A stretch of 64,000 bases of DNA from F22 sp963675625 (GCA_963675625.1 OY776497.1:310001-374000); one strand, 5' to 3'; positions 46,002-56,006 are shown, counted from the first letter of the stretch. Program-made: numbers and translations. The notes: generated by a model not told the origin, from the letters alone.

Positions 46002-47099
46002 CTACGCTAAAAGATTGTATAGCTCATAGATGACAAAACCTAAACTAACTATAGCCCCTACTCCTACTGCCACCATAATGGCAATCATCGAATAAGTGGC
46101 TGTTTTGGAACGTCCCTCTACGATAGTTTCTTCTATAATTTGTGGTTTTTCTTCCTCTGAAGGAACGACCTTTGTTTTATCCACAAAACTACGGGCACTC
46201 TCTAAATGATGCTTCTTATCAATATTGTCTGGCGAATATTTGGCAAACTTCACCAAATCTGATGTGCTAAACAAAGCACGCATTTCTTTTACTTCATCTG
46301 CAGAAAAACGTTTCAATAGTTCATCCAAAATTTCAGTTGATGTCATTCCCATAGCGGGGAACTCATATCGTTCTTCGATGTATGTACGAACTGCATCCGT
46401 TATTTCAGTGTAGTAAATTTTGTTACTAACAATATCTTCATCCTTTGGAATTTCCACGTGTTCAAGTTCATACAAAGCCACTTCGTAAGCAGGCTTTTTA
46501 GGTTCAACTTTCACGCGTCTTGTTATGCTTTGATTGTTCACAAACAAACGCATCAACCAAACAAATAAAAGAGCCAAAATAACAACAAGGATGAATGCTC
46601 CAATACTAGGCAAAAAATCACTAAAATAATACGATACAACTATTGTGCCCTTTGCAGGAAAGTATTTATCCTTGTGCAATGTATCCACTGGAACAGTTAA
46701 TACTTTCAGAGTAAGCGCATCACTTTTATACGTCGTACTATCTTGCATGACGTTAATTGAAGGAACATATATTAATGCAGAATCAAAAGCTGTAACTGTA
46801 TACTGCTGCTGAATAAGCATTCGCTTTTTATTATTGATCCATTGTGTATCTGGTTTGGCAACCTCTAATACTTCAAGCCCTTTAACAATAGTATCTCCGG
46901 GGACATATATTGGCAACTGGACATGTTTACCAGCATCAGTAGACACATCTAGTTTTATATGAGCAGGTTCACCAATACGAATCTGCATGGAATCTAAAGC
47001 AGCTGATACCGAAACACTGTTATTATCTTGCGCATGTAGAGCAAAAATGCCACATGCTAAACAGATTAACAATGAAACACGACGAAATATTTGGATCAT
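46002..47099 (-). CDS. Bat-operon membrane accessory protein (BatD/DUF4381-like)
   Basis: 365 residues: signal peptide (ending LHAQ), beta-rich periplasmic domain (about 25-150) resembling a short BatD, a membrane segment (about 162-183), a cytoplasmic part (YPELE-like YELEHVEIPKD, MGMTSTEILDELLKRF), and a last membrane segment (about 337-358). No catalytic motif. It overlaps the DUF58 gene by 4 bases (ATGA). A protein of this type is a usual member of the Bacteroidota moxR-DUF58-bat operon, but no function is assigned. Confidence 0.75.
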   Translation of the reverse strand: MIQIFRRVSLLICLACGIFALHAQDNNSVSVSAALDSMQIRIGEPAHIKLDVSTDAGKHVQLPIYVPGDTIVKGLEVLEVAKPDTQWINNKKRMLIQQQYTVTAFDSALIYVPSINVMQDSTTYKSDALTLKVLTVPVDTLHKDKYFPAKGTIVVSYYFSDFLPSIGAFILVVILALLFVWLMRLFVNNQSITRRVKVEPKKPAYEVALYELEHVEIPKDEDIVSNKIYYTEITDAVRTYIEERYEFPAMGMTSTEILDELLKRFSADEVKEMRALFSTSDLVKFAKYSPDNIDKKHHLESARSFVDKTKVVPSEEEKPQIIEETIVEGRSKTATYSMIAIMVAVGVGAIVSLGFVIYELYNLLA

Positions 47100-47971
47100 G
47101 TGCGACTTCTTTTATGAAATAATTGCATGAGTGCTGCCACAAAATCGTCACCAGTTTGTACGGAGACACTATCGACATTACTCTTCTTAAATAACTGTTC
47201 ACGATGCTGATTCTGCACATTCCAATGCTGCTTATATGCCTCACGGACACGCTTACTTCCAGTATCGACCCACCGATCTATCTTCGTTTCAGGATCGTGT
47301 ACTCGAAGTAATCCAACATTTGGCAATTCTACCCCGCGTTGATCATAAACATGCAAAGCTACAATATCGTGCTTGCGATTAGCGATTGTTAAGGCTGAAT
47401 CATAATCATGATGATCTATAAAATCACTCAACATGAAGGCAGTACAACGACGCTTAATTGCATGAGTCAAATGCTGCAATGGAACGCTTATATCTGTACC
47501 ATGATTCTCAGGTCTGAAATCAATCAATTCACGAATCATGTACAATATATGCTTCTTCCCTTTCTTGGGAGGGATAAATTTTTCGATTTTATCAGAAAAG
47601 AAAATAACCCCTATCTTATCATTATTTTGAATAGCAGAAAAGGCAATTGTAGCTGCCATCTCGGTAATCAAATCACGTTTCATCTGTTGTTTTGTTCCGA
47701 AATCCTGACTACCAGACACATCAACTAAAAGCATTACTGTTAGTTCACGTTCTTCTTCAAAAACTTTGATATATGGTTTACCGTTACGTGCAGTGACATT
47801 CCAATCAATATCACGAATATCATCACCATATTGATATTCACGCACTTCGGCAAAGGACATACCTCGACCTTTGAAGGCAGAATGGTACTGTCCCGCAAAA
47901 ATATTATTGCTGAGACCTCGCGCCTTAATTTCTATACGACGCACCTTCTTTAATAGTTCTGTGGTCTCCAT
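47096..47971 (-). CDS. DUF58 protein
   Basis: 291 residues. RDIDWNVTARNGKPYIKVFEEERELTV and MLLVDVSGSQDFG (a VWA-like MIDAS, DxSxS) are the DUF58 hallmarks. It is cytoplasmic and usually the partner of MoxR ATPases. It starts 4 bases after the moxR stop, so coupling is near certain. It is thought to transmit MoxR action to the Bat membrane complex. Confidence 0.9.
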   Translation of the reverse strand: METTELLKKVRRIEIKARGLSNNIFAGQYHSAFKGRGMSFAEVREYQYGDDIRDIDWNVTARNGKPYIKVFEEERELTVMLLVDVSGSQDFGTKQQMKRDLITEMAATIAFSAIQNNDKIGVIFFSDKIEKFIPPKKGKKHILYMIRELIDFRPENHGTDISVPLQHLTHAIKRRCTAFMLSDFIDHHDYDSALTIANRKHDIVALHVYDQRGVELPNVGLLRVHDPETKIDRWVDTGSKRVREAYKQHWNVQNQHREQLFKKSNVDSVSVQTGDDFVAALMQLFHKRSRT

Positions 47972-47975
47972 ACAA

Positions 47976-48971
47976 TTAAGGTACTTCTACATGGTCAAGG
48001 ATTTGACTTACTATTTGATCAGCTGTCATATCCATAGCTTCTGCCTCATAAGTAAGTCCAATACGATGACGAAGTACATCGTGGGCTACCGCACGCACAT
48101 CTTCAGGAATAACATAACCACGTCGTTTAATAAAGGCATAACTTCGAGCAGCAAGTGCTAGATTGATACTTGCACGGGGAGATCCACCAAAGTCAATCAT
48201 GGTGGCTAAATCTTTTAGACCGTATTTTTCAGGGAAACGAGTTGCAAAAACGATATCGACAATATAACGTTCAATCTTTTCATCAATATAGACTTGACGA
48301 ACAATTTCACGTGCCTTTACGATTTGTTCTGCCTTCATAATAGGCTTCACATCAAATGTAGCCCCCGTGATATTTTGACGAATAATCAACTTTTCTTCTT
48401 CATGTTTAGGATAATCGATAAGTACCTTCAACATGAAACGGTCAACTTGTGCTTCAGGCAATGGATACGTCCCCTCTTGTTCGATAGGGTTTTGTGTTGC
48501 CAACACTAAAAAAGGAGCTGGTAAAGCGAAAGTAGATGACCCTAGTGTAACTTGACGTTCTTGCATGGCCTCCAACAAAGCACTTTGTACCTTAGCTGGT
48601 GCACGGTTAATTTCATCTGCAAGGACAAAATTGGCAAAGATAGGTCCACGTTTTACTTTAAATTCCTCATCTTTTTGGCTATATACTTGGGTACCAATCA
48701 CATCGGCAGGTAATAAATCAGGAGTAAACTGTACACGACTATAATCTGATTCTATCAAACTTGCCAACGTTTTAATAGCCAGCGTTTTAGCTAACCCAGG
48801 GAGCCCTTCGAGCAGAATATGCCCGTCTGACAAAAGTCCTATTAGCAGAGATTCAACTAAATGTTTCTGACCTACAATCGTCTGATTCATACCAGTCACG
48901 AGATCAGTAATAAAGGCACTTTCGGCCTCTATGCGCTCATTTAGCGCACGAATGTCAATTGGATTACTCAT
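47976..48971 (-). CDS. MoxR-family AAA+ ATPase
   Basis: 331 residues. Walker A LLEGLPGLAKTLAIKT, Walker B LADEINRAPAK, sensor 1 ATQNPIEQEGTYPLPEAQVDRF and sensor 2 FGGSPRASINLALAARS are all present, matching the MoxR Proper/BatA-linked type. It probably acts as a chaperone for the VWA proteins BatA and BatB. First gene of the operon moxR-DUF58-accessory-batA-batB/C-batD-batE. Confidence 0.95.
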   Translation of the reverse strand: MSNPIDIRALNERIEAESAFITDLVTGMNQTIVGQKHLVESLLIGLLSDGHILLEGLPGLAKTLAIKTLASLIESDYSRVQFTPDLLPADVIGTQVYSQKDEEFKVKRGPIFANFVLADEINRAPAKVQSALLEAMQERQVTLGSSTFALPAPFLVLATQNPIEQEGTYPLPEAQVDRFMLKVLIDYPKHEEEKLIIRQNITGATFDVKPIMKAEQIVKAREIVRQVYIDEKIERYIVDIVFATRFPEKYGLKDLATMIDFGGSPRASINLALAARSYAFIKRRGYVIPEDVRAVAHDVLRHRIGLTYEAEAMDMTADQIVSQILDHVEVP

Positions 48972-49051
48972 TGTATTTCTATTTTTACAATATATTTTTC
49001 AAAATGTCATTGAAAGCTCATTTAGCATAACTAAGTGATTCAACTGTCCCA

Positions 49052-49059
49052 CAAATATA
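49052..49059 (-). promoter_or_regulatory. -7 element of the Bat operon
   Basis: TATATTTG on the minus strand, about 80 bases before moxR. No TTG at the expected distance. Confidence 0.4.
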
Positions 49060-49121
49060 GGGAAAAACACAGAAAAGAAAAAAACATCAAGTCGTTTTTT
49101 CTTAAAAAAATAGACTCTTTC

Positions 49122-49154
49122 ACTATAAAACCAAGATGTCTTGTTTTTTATAGT
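49122..49154 (-). terminator. terminator of the ftsY-rimO-LysM unit
   Basis: ACTATAAAA with CAAG..CTTG inner pairing and TTTTTTATAGT form an interrupted stem, 40 bases after the LysM-gene stop and upstream of moxR. Confidence 0.6.
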
Positions 49155-49193
49155 AAAATATTTATCATATTATATTAAGAGCTTAACCATAAA

Positions 49194-50609
49194 CTATTTC
49201 AGATTTACATCAGGAACTGCTACTCCTTTAATCTGTGGAATATTCAATAGTATTCCTACTGGCAATATATCTTCATTAGCAATCTTTTCCTTATTAAATT
49301 CGTAAATATAAGATGCATATTTGCCTTGCTTGTAGTACAGACGACTTATTGAATATAATGTTTCGTCATTTTTAACAGTATGAGTTGTTAGCACACCTTC
49401 TATATTTTTCAAAAACTTTTCTGGAATACTAGTAGAAACTATAGTTTTATGAGTATCGACCACCTTCTTCATCTCATTCGCAATAGCAGTACTCATCGTC
49501 TTTTTCTTTTCTACACTTACAGCCTCGTTAGAACTAGACTTCTCTTTTACTTGCGAATCTTCTACATTAGTCTTTGTTTTATTTAAAGAAGTTGTTCTAT
49601 CAAGCGTGTGTTTATCCTTAACGATATGCTGTGTGTAAGCTACTGGATTATTCTTAGACACTTCTATTTTTTTATATTTATGGTCAATCATGCGAAGCAA
49701 ATCTTGGTAATTTCCTTTTCCCTTGTCTGCCCACGAATCAAACAAAACATGTGTTGTGTCAGTATCAGATGAGCTGCAATTATCTATGCTCTCGGCAGTA
49801 TTGTCATTAGCATATCGCAATTTTTCACGTTGTTTGCCTTCTTCGACTTGTTGCTTCATGTTTAACAAAGCACGCTGAAAAAAACTTTTCTTTTGCTTTA
49901 TATTCATCTTATCAAACTCTTCTTCTGAAGGAATGACAATAAGTCCATTATCAGAAGTTCCAGCATTTTGGATGGAAGAAGAGATAAATGGATCATTTGC
50001 ATTAAAAACATTATTTTCGTTCTGCCCCAGAGTCATTGATTTAGAAAAGACATCTTGCGATTGATTGGTGCTAGCATCGCTATCTTCTGCCTTAGACGGA
50101 CTATTTACACCAAACAACTTCGCATATTTTTTTATTTGGGCTTCTTCACGCATACCTTGATAAGGTGTAGCTGGAGAATTTTCAACCTCAGGCAAGAGTA
50201 TATACCACGAAAAAGTGGCTAGAATAATCAAGAAAAGAATAGAAACAGCTATACGGATAATCTGATGCAATTGCAATGCTGCAAAACGATGCGTCTTTTC
50301 TAACACGGGTGTACCTTGCTTATTCGACACATACTGACCAGATATTGAAGCTCCTGCTTTAGTACGTTGCGATACGGTACGTCTTAAAGCACTTCTATTA
50401 CGTGAGATTTCCAATGCTATTATAGCATCAACAGACAATTCCTCGGTTGTATTCTCCTTGCTATCATATTCTTTATCAACAAGCACCTCCTTCTCCTCCT
50501 TATGTCTATTTGAGGAATGTACAGCATTACTTTCACACTGCCCTTGATGATCAACATGCTCATGTTGGCCACCCTTTAAGGAAGATGCTGATTTTTTATC
50601 TGTACTCAT
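49194..50609 (-). CDS. membrane protein with C-terminal LysM-like domain, function unknown
   Basis: 471 residues. A polar cytoplasmic N-terminus (1-116) with a Ser/Lys/His-rich start, one membrane segment (117-139, AVSILFLIILATFSWYI), a long disordered, charged periplasmic stretch, and at the C-terminus TVKNDETLYSISRLYYKQG...ILPVGILLNIP, which looks like one LysM peptidoglycan-binding fold. No catalytic domain is seen. It lies 33 bases after rimO, probably in the ftsY-rimO operon. A cell-wall-linking or division-related role is possible but not shown. Confidence 0.75.
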   Translation of the reverse strand: MSTDKKSASSLKGGQHEHVDHQGQCESNAVHSSNRHKEEKEVLVDKEYDSKENTTEELSVDAIIALEISRNRSALRRTVSQRTKAGASISGQYVSNKQGTPVLEKTHRFAALQLHQIIRIAVSILFLIILATFSWYILLPEVENSPATPYQGMREEAQIKKYAKLFGVNSPSKAEDSDASTNQSQDVFSKSMTLGQNENNVFNANDPFISSSIQNAGTSDNGLIVIPSEEEFDKMNIKQKKSFFQRALLNMKQQVEEGKQREKLRYANDNTAESIDNCSSSDTDTTHVLFDSWADKGKGNYQDLLRMIDHKYKKIEVSKNNPVAYTQHIVKDKHTLDRTTSLNKTKTNVEDSQVKEKSSSNEAVSVEKKKTMSTAIANEMKKVVDTHKTIVSTSIPEKFLKNIEGVLTTHTVKNDETLYSISRLYYKQGKYASYIYEFNKEKIANEDILPVGILLNIPQIKGVAVPDVNLK

Positions 50610-50642
50610 GATCTATTCTACTTACTCTTTTTTGACCAACAG

Positions 50643-51941
50643 TTAATCAACAACAGATGCATATATCTCAAAAACATCTGCATCGTCAATATGCACATTG
50701 TAAAATTCTCCTATTAGCAAAGGTGCGTTTTGATTGACAGGGATCAACACCTCAGGATCGACTTCAGGGGAATCAAATTGTGTTCTAGCCACATAATATG
50801 GTCCTTCCTGACGGTCAACAATAACACGCATCACTTTATTAACCATACTATCACTAACATCTACAGCTATATTCTGTTGAATGGCCATTATCTCATCTAA
50901 ACGCGCTTGCTTTACATCTTCAGGCACATCGTCATTGTAATGACTAGCCGCATAAGTACCTTCCTCATGACTATATGCAAAAGCACCCAAACGTTCAAAA
51001 CGAGTAGTCTGAACAAATTCTTTTAACTCAGCAAAGTCTTCCTCTGTTTCTCCAGGAAAGCCAACCAAAAGAGTTGTGCGAATAAACAAGCCTGGCACAC
51101 GACGACGCATTTCAGCTATTAAATCTATAGTTTGTTGTTTGGTCACATTGCGACGCATCAATTTTAATTGATTATCACTAATATGTTGAAGAGCAATATC
51201 AAGATATTTGCAGACATTGTCATGTTTTGCCATCACATCTAGTACGTCCATTGGAAAATGTGCAGGATACGCGTAATGGAGTCGCAACCATTCTACACCC
51301 TCAATTTGGGCTAAACGATCTATGAGTTGAGCAAGCATTTGCTTTTTGTATATATCAACTCCATAATATGTAAGTTCTTGGGCTATGATTTGAAATTCTT
51401 TAACTCCTTTAGCAACAAGGTATTTCACTTCTTCCTCAATAGCCTCAATTGGACGTGATTTATGACGACCTGTTATTATGGGGATTGCGCAATAGGCACA
51501 ATGACGATCACAGCCTTCAGATATTTTCACATAAGCATAATGACTAGGAGTAGTTAATACACGTTCATGTGCAGCTTCTTCACGATAGTCCTCACCCAAG
51601 TCGGCGATTAAATTGATCCAGTTAAATTTGCCATAAAATTTATCAACCTCAGGCAGTTCACCTTCTAAATCGGCTAAATAACGTTCAGACAAACATCCCA
51701 TAACATACACCTTCTCAACTTGGCCCATTGCTTTAGCTTCGCAGAGTTCCAAAATAACATTAATCGATTCTTCTTTCGCATCACCTATAAAACCACAGGT
51801 ATTGACCACGACAATATCTGCATCAACAGTTTCTGGATCGTGTCGCATAGTATAGCCTGCTAGCTCAAACTGACGCATTAACTGTTCCGAATCAACAAGA
51901 TTCTTTGAACATCCTAAACTAATTATATCTACCTTCTTCAT
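50643..51941 (-). CDS. rimO: ribosomal protein S12 methylthiotransferase (RimO)
   Basis: 432 residues, typical length. The N-terminal UPF0004 domain begins IISLGCSKNLVDSEQ; the radical SAM cluster cysteines are in ISEGCDRHCAYCAIP; a C-terminal TRAM domain follows (about 370-430). RimO adds a methylthio group to Asp88 of ribosomal protein S12; the related MiaB acts on tRNA and is excluded by the SLGCSKN start. It lies between ftsY (56 bases) and the LysM gene. Confidence 0.93.
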   Translation of the reverse strand: MKKVDIISLGCSKNLVDSEQLMRQFELAGYTMRHDPETVDADIVVVNTCGFIGDAKEESINVILELCEAKAMGQVEKVYVMGCLSERYLADLEGELPEVDKFYGKFNWINLIADLGEDYREEAAHERVLTTPSHYAYVKISEGCDRHCAYCAIPIITGRHKSRPIEAIEEEVKYLVAKGVKEFQIIAQELTYYGVDIYKKQMLAQLIDRLAQIEGVEWLRLHYAYPAHFPMDVLDVMAKHDNVCKYLDIALQHISDNQLKLMRRNVTKQQTIDLIAEMRRRVPGLFIRTTLLVGFPGETEEDFAELKEFVQTTRFERLGAFAYSHEEGTYAASHYNDDVPEDVKQARLDEIMAIQQNIAVDVSDSMVNKVMRVIVDRQEGPYYVARTQFDSPEVDPEVLIPVNQNAPLLIGEFYNVHIDDADVFEIYASVVD

Positions 51942-51997
51942 TTAGTCTTATCTTCTTACACTTAAATACACTAAAAGGAATTCCCCTTATTTATTAA

Positions 51998-52954
51998 TTA
52001 TTCCCCAAATAGAGAAGCCACAAAATCTTGACGATTAAATAGTTGCAAATCATCGATTCCTTCTCCAAGACCAATATATTTAACGGGAACTTTAAGTTGA
52101 TCAGAAATACCTATTACGACACCACCTTTTGCAGTTCCGTCCAATTTAGTAATTGCTAATGAAGTAACTTCAGTTGTAGCCGAGAATTGTTTCGCTTGCT
52201 CAAAAGCATTTTGTCCAGTAGACCCATCCAAAACCAACATCACCTCATGAGGAGCATCAGGAACAACCTTTTTCATGACATTTTTAATTTTGGATAACTC
52301 ATTCATCAAGTTTACTTTATTATGTAATCGTCCAGCTGTATCTATAATCACAATATCAGCATCATTTGCCACAGCAGATTTCAATGTATCGAAAGCTACA
52401 GAAGCTGGATCAGCTCCCATTTTTTGTTTTATTACTGGCACCCCAACTCGTTCTCCCCACACAACCAATTGTTCGACAGCTGCTGCGCGGAATGTATCTG
52501 CTGCCCCTAAATACACTTTTTTTCCAGCCTTCACAAATTGGTTAGCTAGTTTACCAATAGTTGTGGTTTTACCAACTCCATTAACCCCAACTACCATGAG
52601 TACATATGGACCTGAAATATTATCTGGGATTTCAAATCCAGCCAAGTCATTCGTATTGTTTTCAGTAAGCAAGCCCTCAATTTCTTCTCGCAACATACCC
52701 TGAAGCTCAGATGTACCTACATATTTATCACGAGCCACTCGTTCTTGAATACGCTCAATAATTTTCAAGGTAGTATCCACTCCAACATCTGAAGTGATCA
52801 AAATTTCCTCTAAGTCATCTAAGACATCATCATCTACAGTCGACTTACCTGCCACAACACGTGCAATTTTACCAAATACACTTTCCTTGGTTTTAGACAA
52901 ACCATCATCAAGTGTTTTTTTCTTGTCTTTGGAAAAGAAACTAAAGATTCCCAT
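51998..52954 (-). CDS. ftsY: signal recognition particle receptor FtsY
   Basis: 318 residues. SRP GTPase motifs G1 GVNGVGKTTTIGKLA, DTFRAAAVEQL, G3 DTAGRLHNK, and TKLDGTAKGG are present; the acidic A domain of E. coli FtsY is almost absent, as in many Bacteroidota. It docks SRP-ribosome complexes at the inner membrane. First gene of the ftsY-rimO-LysM unit. Confidence 0.95.
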   Translation of the reverse strand: MGIFSFFSKDKKKTLDDGLSKTKESVFGKIARVVAGKSTVDDDVLDDLEEILITSDVGVDTTLKIIERIQERVARDKYVGTSELQGMLREEIEGLLTENNTNDLAGFEIPDNISGPYVLMVVGVNGVGKTTTIGKLANQFVKAGKKVYLGAADTFRAAAVEQLVVWGERVGVPVIKQKMGADPASVAFDTLKSAVANDADIVIIDTAGRLHNKVNLMNELSKIKNVMKKVVPDAPHEVMLVLDGSTGQNAFEQAKQFSATTEVTSLAITKLDGTAKGGVVIGISDQLKVPVKYIGLGEGIDDLQLFNRQDFVASLFGE

Positions 52955-53021
52955 ATATATTTTTTTTGTTTACTATTTTCTACAGTATATTTAGAAAATA
53001 CTTTTCATGCCTATTACTAGG

Positions 53022-53029
53022 CAAAGATA
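53022..53029 (-). promoter_or_regulatory. -7 element of ftsY
   Basis: TATCTTTG on the minus strand, about 68 bases before the ATG. No clear TTG upstream. Confidence 0.45.
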
Positions 53030-53095
53030 ATGAAATCTCAGCAGACTATTAGTCTATACACAGAATAATATTGCCAAGAATGCTAGAAACATAAA

Positions 53096-53130
53096 GGAGG
53101 GTATATCTCCCAATTGGAGATATACCCTCT
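53096..53130 (-). terminator. terminator of the rpmB-rpmG-DUF4295 unit
   Basis: AGGAGGGTATATCTCC pairs with GGAGATATACCCTCTT around a 5-base loop, with T's after it on the minus strand; it separates the ribosomal-protein unit from ftsY. Confidence 0.85.
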
Positions 53131-53200
53131 TTTCTATATCTTACAAGTGATTACCTTCTTGAAAAAACATGATTGCCAACCCACGGATGGCTAATCGTTT

Positions 53201-53359
53201 TTACTTCTTGAAGAAATCCTGTACTTGTTCGTTAGGAACCATTTGCTCATCAAAGACATATGCGCCAGTCTTAGGAGACTTCACCATCTTAACCACCTTT
53301 GTATATGAGCGACCGCTCTTATTACCGGTCTGTAGTGTTGCTACTGCTTTCTTAGCCAT
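53201..53359 (-). CDS. DUF4295 small basic protein
   Basis: 52 residues, starting MAKKAVATLQTGNKSGRSY and ending VQDFFKK. It is small and basic like a ribosomal protein. DUF4295 follows rpmG in Bacteroidota and likely has a ribosome-related role that is unproven. It lies 11 bases after rpmG and ends the unit. It is shorter than a standard 60-codon cutoff and so is easily missed. Confidence 0.85.
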   Translation of the reverse strand: MAKKAVATLQTGNKSGRSYTKVVKMVKSPKTGAYVFDEQMVPNEQVQDFFKK

Positions 53360-53370
53360 AGTTTACGATT

Positions 53371-53559
53371 TTACTTGATTTCCTTATGTACTGTCATTCT
53401 CTTGAGGATTGGGTTGTATTTCTTCAACTCCAAACGCTCAGTGGTATTCTTACGATTCTTAGTAGTAATATAACGTGATGTTCCAGGCATACCACTCTCC
53501 TTGTGCTCAGTGCACTCAAGGATCACCTGTACTCTATTACCTTTACCTTTTTTTGCCAT
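53371..53559 (-). CDS. rpmG: 50S ribosomal protein L33
   Basis: 62 residues: MAKKGKGNRVQVILEC... with RYITTKNRKNTTERLELKKYNP, the L33 signature. Only one cysteine of the usual four (ILEC) is retained, so it belongs to the zinc-free form. It is 23 bases after rpmB. Confidence 0.95.
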   Translation of the reverse strand: MAKKGKGNRVQVILECTEHKESGMPGTSRYITTKNRKNTTERLELKKYNPILKRMTVHKEIK

Positions 53560-53582
53560 AATAGTTTCTTAGTTTTTAGCTG

Positions 53583-53843
53583 TTACCCAACAATTTTAAT
53601 GGTTTTCCAGTCACAGTATCCCTTGCTAATAGCCTCTTTAAGAGCTGCATCAAGTCCCTTTTTGTTGATTAGGCGTAGTCCTGCTGCACTAAGCTTAAGA
53701 CTAACCCAGCAGTCTTGCTCAGCGTAAAAGAACTTTTTCTTAAACAAGTTCACATCAAACGTACGTTTCGTTCTTCTCTTAGAGTGCGAAACGTTGTTGC
53801 CAATCATGGCTTTCTTTCCGGTAATCTGACAAATTCTTGACAT
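53583..53843 (-). CDS. rpmB: 50S ribosomal protein L28
   Basis: 86 residues: start MSRICQITGKKAMIGNNVSHSKRRTKR (the L28 signature), then FYAEQDCWVSLKLSAAGLRLINKKG. First gene of the L28-L33-DUF4295 unit, a conserved Bacteroidota arrangement upstream of ftsY. Confidence 0.95.
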   Translation of the reverse strand: MSRICQITGKKAMIGNNVSHSKRRTKRTFDVNLFKKKFFYAEQDCWVSLKLSAAGLRLINKKGLDAALKEAISKGYCDWKTIKIVG

Positions 53844-53957
53844 CTCAATCCTTATTTTTTCGTTTTAACAAAAAACTTCTTCCAAACAGTTTGCAAAGTA
53901 ACACATTATTTTCGAGACCTCCAAGTATTAGCTAAACTATTATCGTGACAGCCTCGT

Positions 53958-56006
53958 TTATTTTTCATTTTTTGCAGTTTCACCAGTAGACTTCAACATA
54001 TGCGGAGCAAAATTATAACCTAATTCCTCATACATACGCATAACATATGGCATTGCTTTTTCAAATCGTTTCCAATTCTTTTTTTCGCCATCACACCACA
54101 CAACTTCTGATAAAGCAGCCATTCTAGGCAAGATCATATAGTAAGCATAATCTGTTGTAGGTACATACTCTGTCCATAAATTTGCTTGAGCTCCTAATAT
54201 ATGATCCACTGGTTTTTTAACTTCCATATCAACAGAAGTTGGTAGATATCTCGAGTCTTGTTGGCGGGTATCTATCATTCTCCTATCGGTCATAGTAGAT
54301 TTCAAGATACTTTTAAATTGTGATTTCTTCACATCAACTGGTTGTCCTTCTCCTTCATGACTTCCTAAACCAGAAACAATTGGATTAAATTCATACACTT
54401 TCTGTACAGGACTCAACCCTCCAATTGCAAGTGGCTCTGTATTTTTATCGGCCTGATAATGATCAAAATACATGCAAGTATTTGGTGACATTATTACATC
54501 ATGTCCCATATTTGCAGCTGTAATTCCTCCTTTTATACCTCTCCATGACATAACAGTCGCATTGGGCGCCAATCTTCCTTCTAATATTTCATCCCAGCCA
54601 ATTATGCGACGTCCTTTTTTATTAAGATATTGCTCTAGCTGCACAATAAAATGAGCTTGCAACTGATTTTCTGCAGGATTATCTGGTTTACCTTGAATCC
54701 ACAGACGTCGAATCAATTGTTGACATTTACTACAACTTTTCCATCTGGTTTTATCTGCTTCATCACCTCCTATATGAATATATGGTGATGGAAAAAGAGC
54801 AATAATCTCATCTAATATTCCTTGAACAAAAGGAATTGTCTGAGGATTACCTACACACAAAATATCTGGATATCCCCCCCATTTTGTACCGACTTTATAT
54901 GGTCCACCAGTACAACCTAAATTAGGGTATGCAGCAAGCAAAGCTAAAGTATGAGCAGGTACATCAATTTCAGGAACAATCGTTATATGACGATCAAGAG
55001 CATATCGAACCAACTCCTTCACTTGTTCTTGTGTTAAAAAACCGCCATAGGGTTTACCATCATATTGCTCAGAATTTCGACCAATCACAGTTTCATCTCG
55101 TTGACTACCAATCTCCGTCAATTTTGGATATCGTTTTATTTCTATACGCCATCCCTGGTCATCCGTCAAGTGTAAATGTAAATAATTTAATTGGTGCAAT
55201 GCACACAAATCAATTACTTTCTTAAGATCCTTAACTCCCATAAAATGGCGTGCTATGTCTAGCATAAATCCACGATAACCAAAACGTGGTTCATCTTTTA
55301 TATCAACAGCACCCAAAACTAATTGGCTCATTTGAAGCGGTGCAAAAACAGACTGTGTATAATGGTAAGGATCCATGCTCAATAATGCCTTTTGGTCTAC
55401 TTTTACCACACCAGCAGTATATATTACCTTACGCAACATTTCCATACCATAAAAGACACCAGCCGGCGTTGAACCAGTTATCAACACTCTATTATGGTTT
55501 ATATTAAGCGTATACCCTTCTTTATTTTTGATCGTTTTATCTAATTGAATCACAATACCTCTTCCTGTATTTACAGAAGCAGTGACCACTTCTCCCCATT
55601 GTTTTTGAGCTGGTTCAATAATCGTGTTGTTATTAACAGAGTTTGCTACTAATACAGTGGCAGAATCATTGGCGCATGGAGCAATAGTAGCTGTATCCGT
55701 AAGATTGACTATTTGCTTCACATTCATAGCTTCAGCAATGTATTCACCCAACATTGATGCATTTTTTTTCAAAACTTCCAATTGCTTACTATCCGCGCCA
55801 CCTTCAATAACTGTTATTGTGATTGGAAGACTAAGAGTATACCCTTTATCTTGAGTTAATTCTGTTAGTTGTTTTGGTGCAGGTATAACTGCATCGTAAT
55901 GCACAGTCAAAACATCCTGTCCGTTAGCCCATAAAGGCATTACCGTACTCACAACCGTAACAAGCGTCACTAAGCGCCATTTCCTAAAAGAAACTAGGTT
56001 TTTCAT
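53958..56006 (-). CDS. GH20 beta-N-acetylhexosaminidase
   Basis: 682 residues. A signal peptide (ending LWANGQ) places it in the periplasm or outside. An N-terminal GH20b-type domain (about 30-165) precedes the TIM barrel with FMLDIARHFMG and the catalytic Asp-Glu pair in YIHIGGDEADKTRWKS. The last 150 residues include conserved GAQANLWTEYV. Family enzymes use substrate-assisted catalysis to release terminal GlcNAc or GalNAc. The rpmB ATG is 115 bases downstream. No polysaccharide-utilisation neighbours. Confidence 0.93.
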   Translation of the reverse strand: MKNLVSFRKWRLVTLVTVVSTVMPLWANGQDVLTVHYDAVIPAPKQLTELTQDKGYTLSLPITITVIEGGADSKQLEVLKKNASMLGEYIAEAMNVKQIVNLTDTATIAPCANDSATVLVANSVNNNTIIEPAQKQWGEVVTASVNTGRGIVIQLDKTIKNKEGYTLNINHNRVLITGSTPAGVFYGMEMLRKVIYTAGVVKVDQKALLSMDPYHYTQSVFAPLQMSQLVLGAVDIKDEPRFGYRGFMLDIARHFMGVKDLKKVIDLCALHQLNYLHLHLTDDQGWRIEIKRYPKLTEIGSQRDETVIGRNSEQYDGKPYGGFLTQEQVKELVRYALDRHITIVPEIDVPAHTLALLAAYPNLGCTGGPYKVGTKWGGYPDILCVGNPQTIPFVQGILDEIIALFPSPYIHIGGDEADKTRWKSCSKCQQLIRRLWIQGKPDNPAENQLQAHFIVQLEQYLNKKGRRIIGWDEILEGRLAPNATVMSWRGIKGGITAANMGHDVIMSPNTCMYFDHYQADKNTEPLAIGGLSPVQKVYEFNPIVSGLGSHEGEGQPVDVKKSQFKSILKSTMTDRRMIDTRQQDSRYLPTSVDMEVKKPVDHILGAQANLWTEYVPTTDYAYYMILPRMAALSEVVWCDGEKKNWKRFEKAMPYVMRMYEELGYNFAPHMLKSTGETAKNEK

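Noticed and set aside
47408..47728. 106-residue plus-strand frame
   Set aside because: Antisense shadow of the DUF58 gene.
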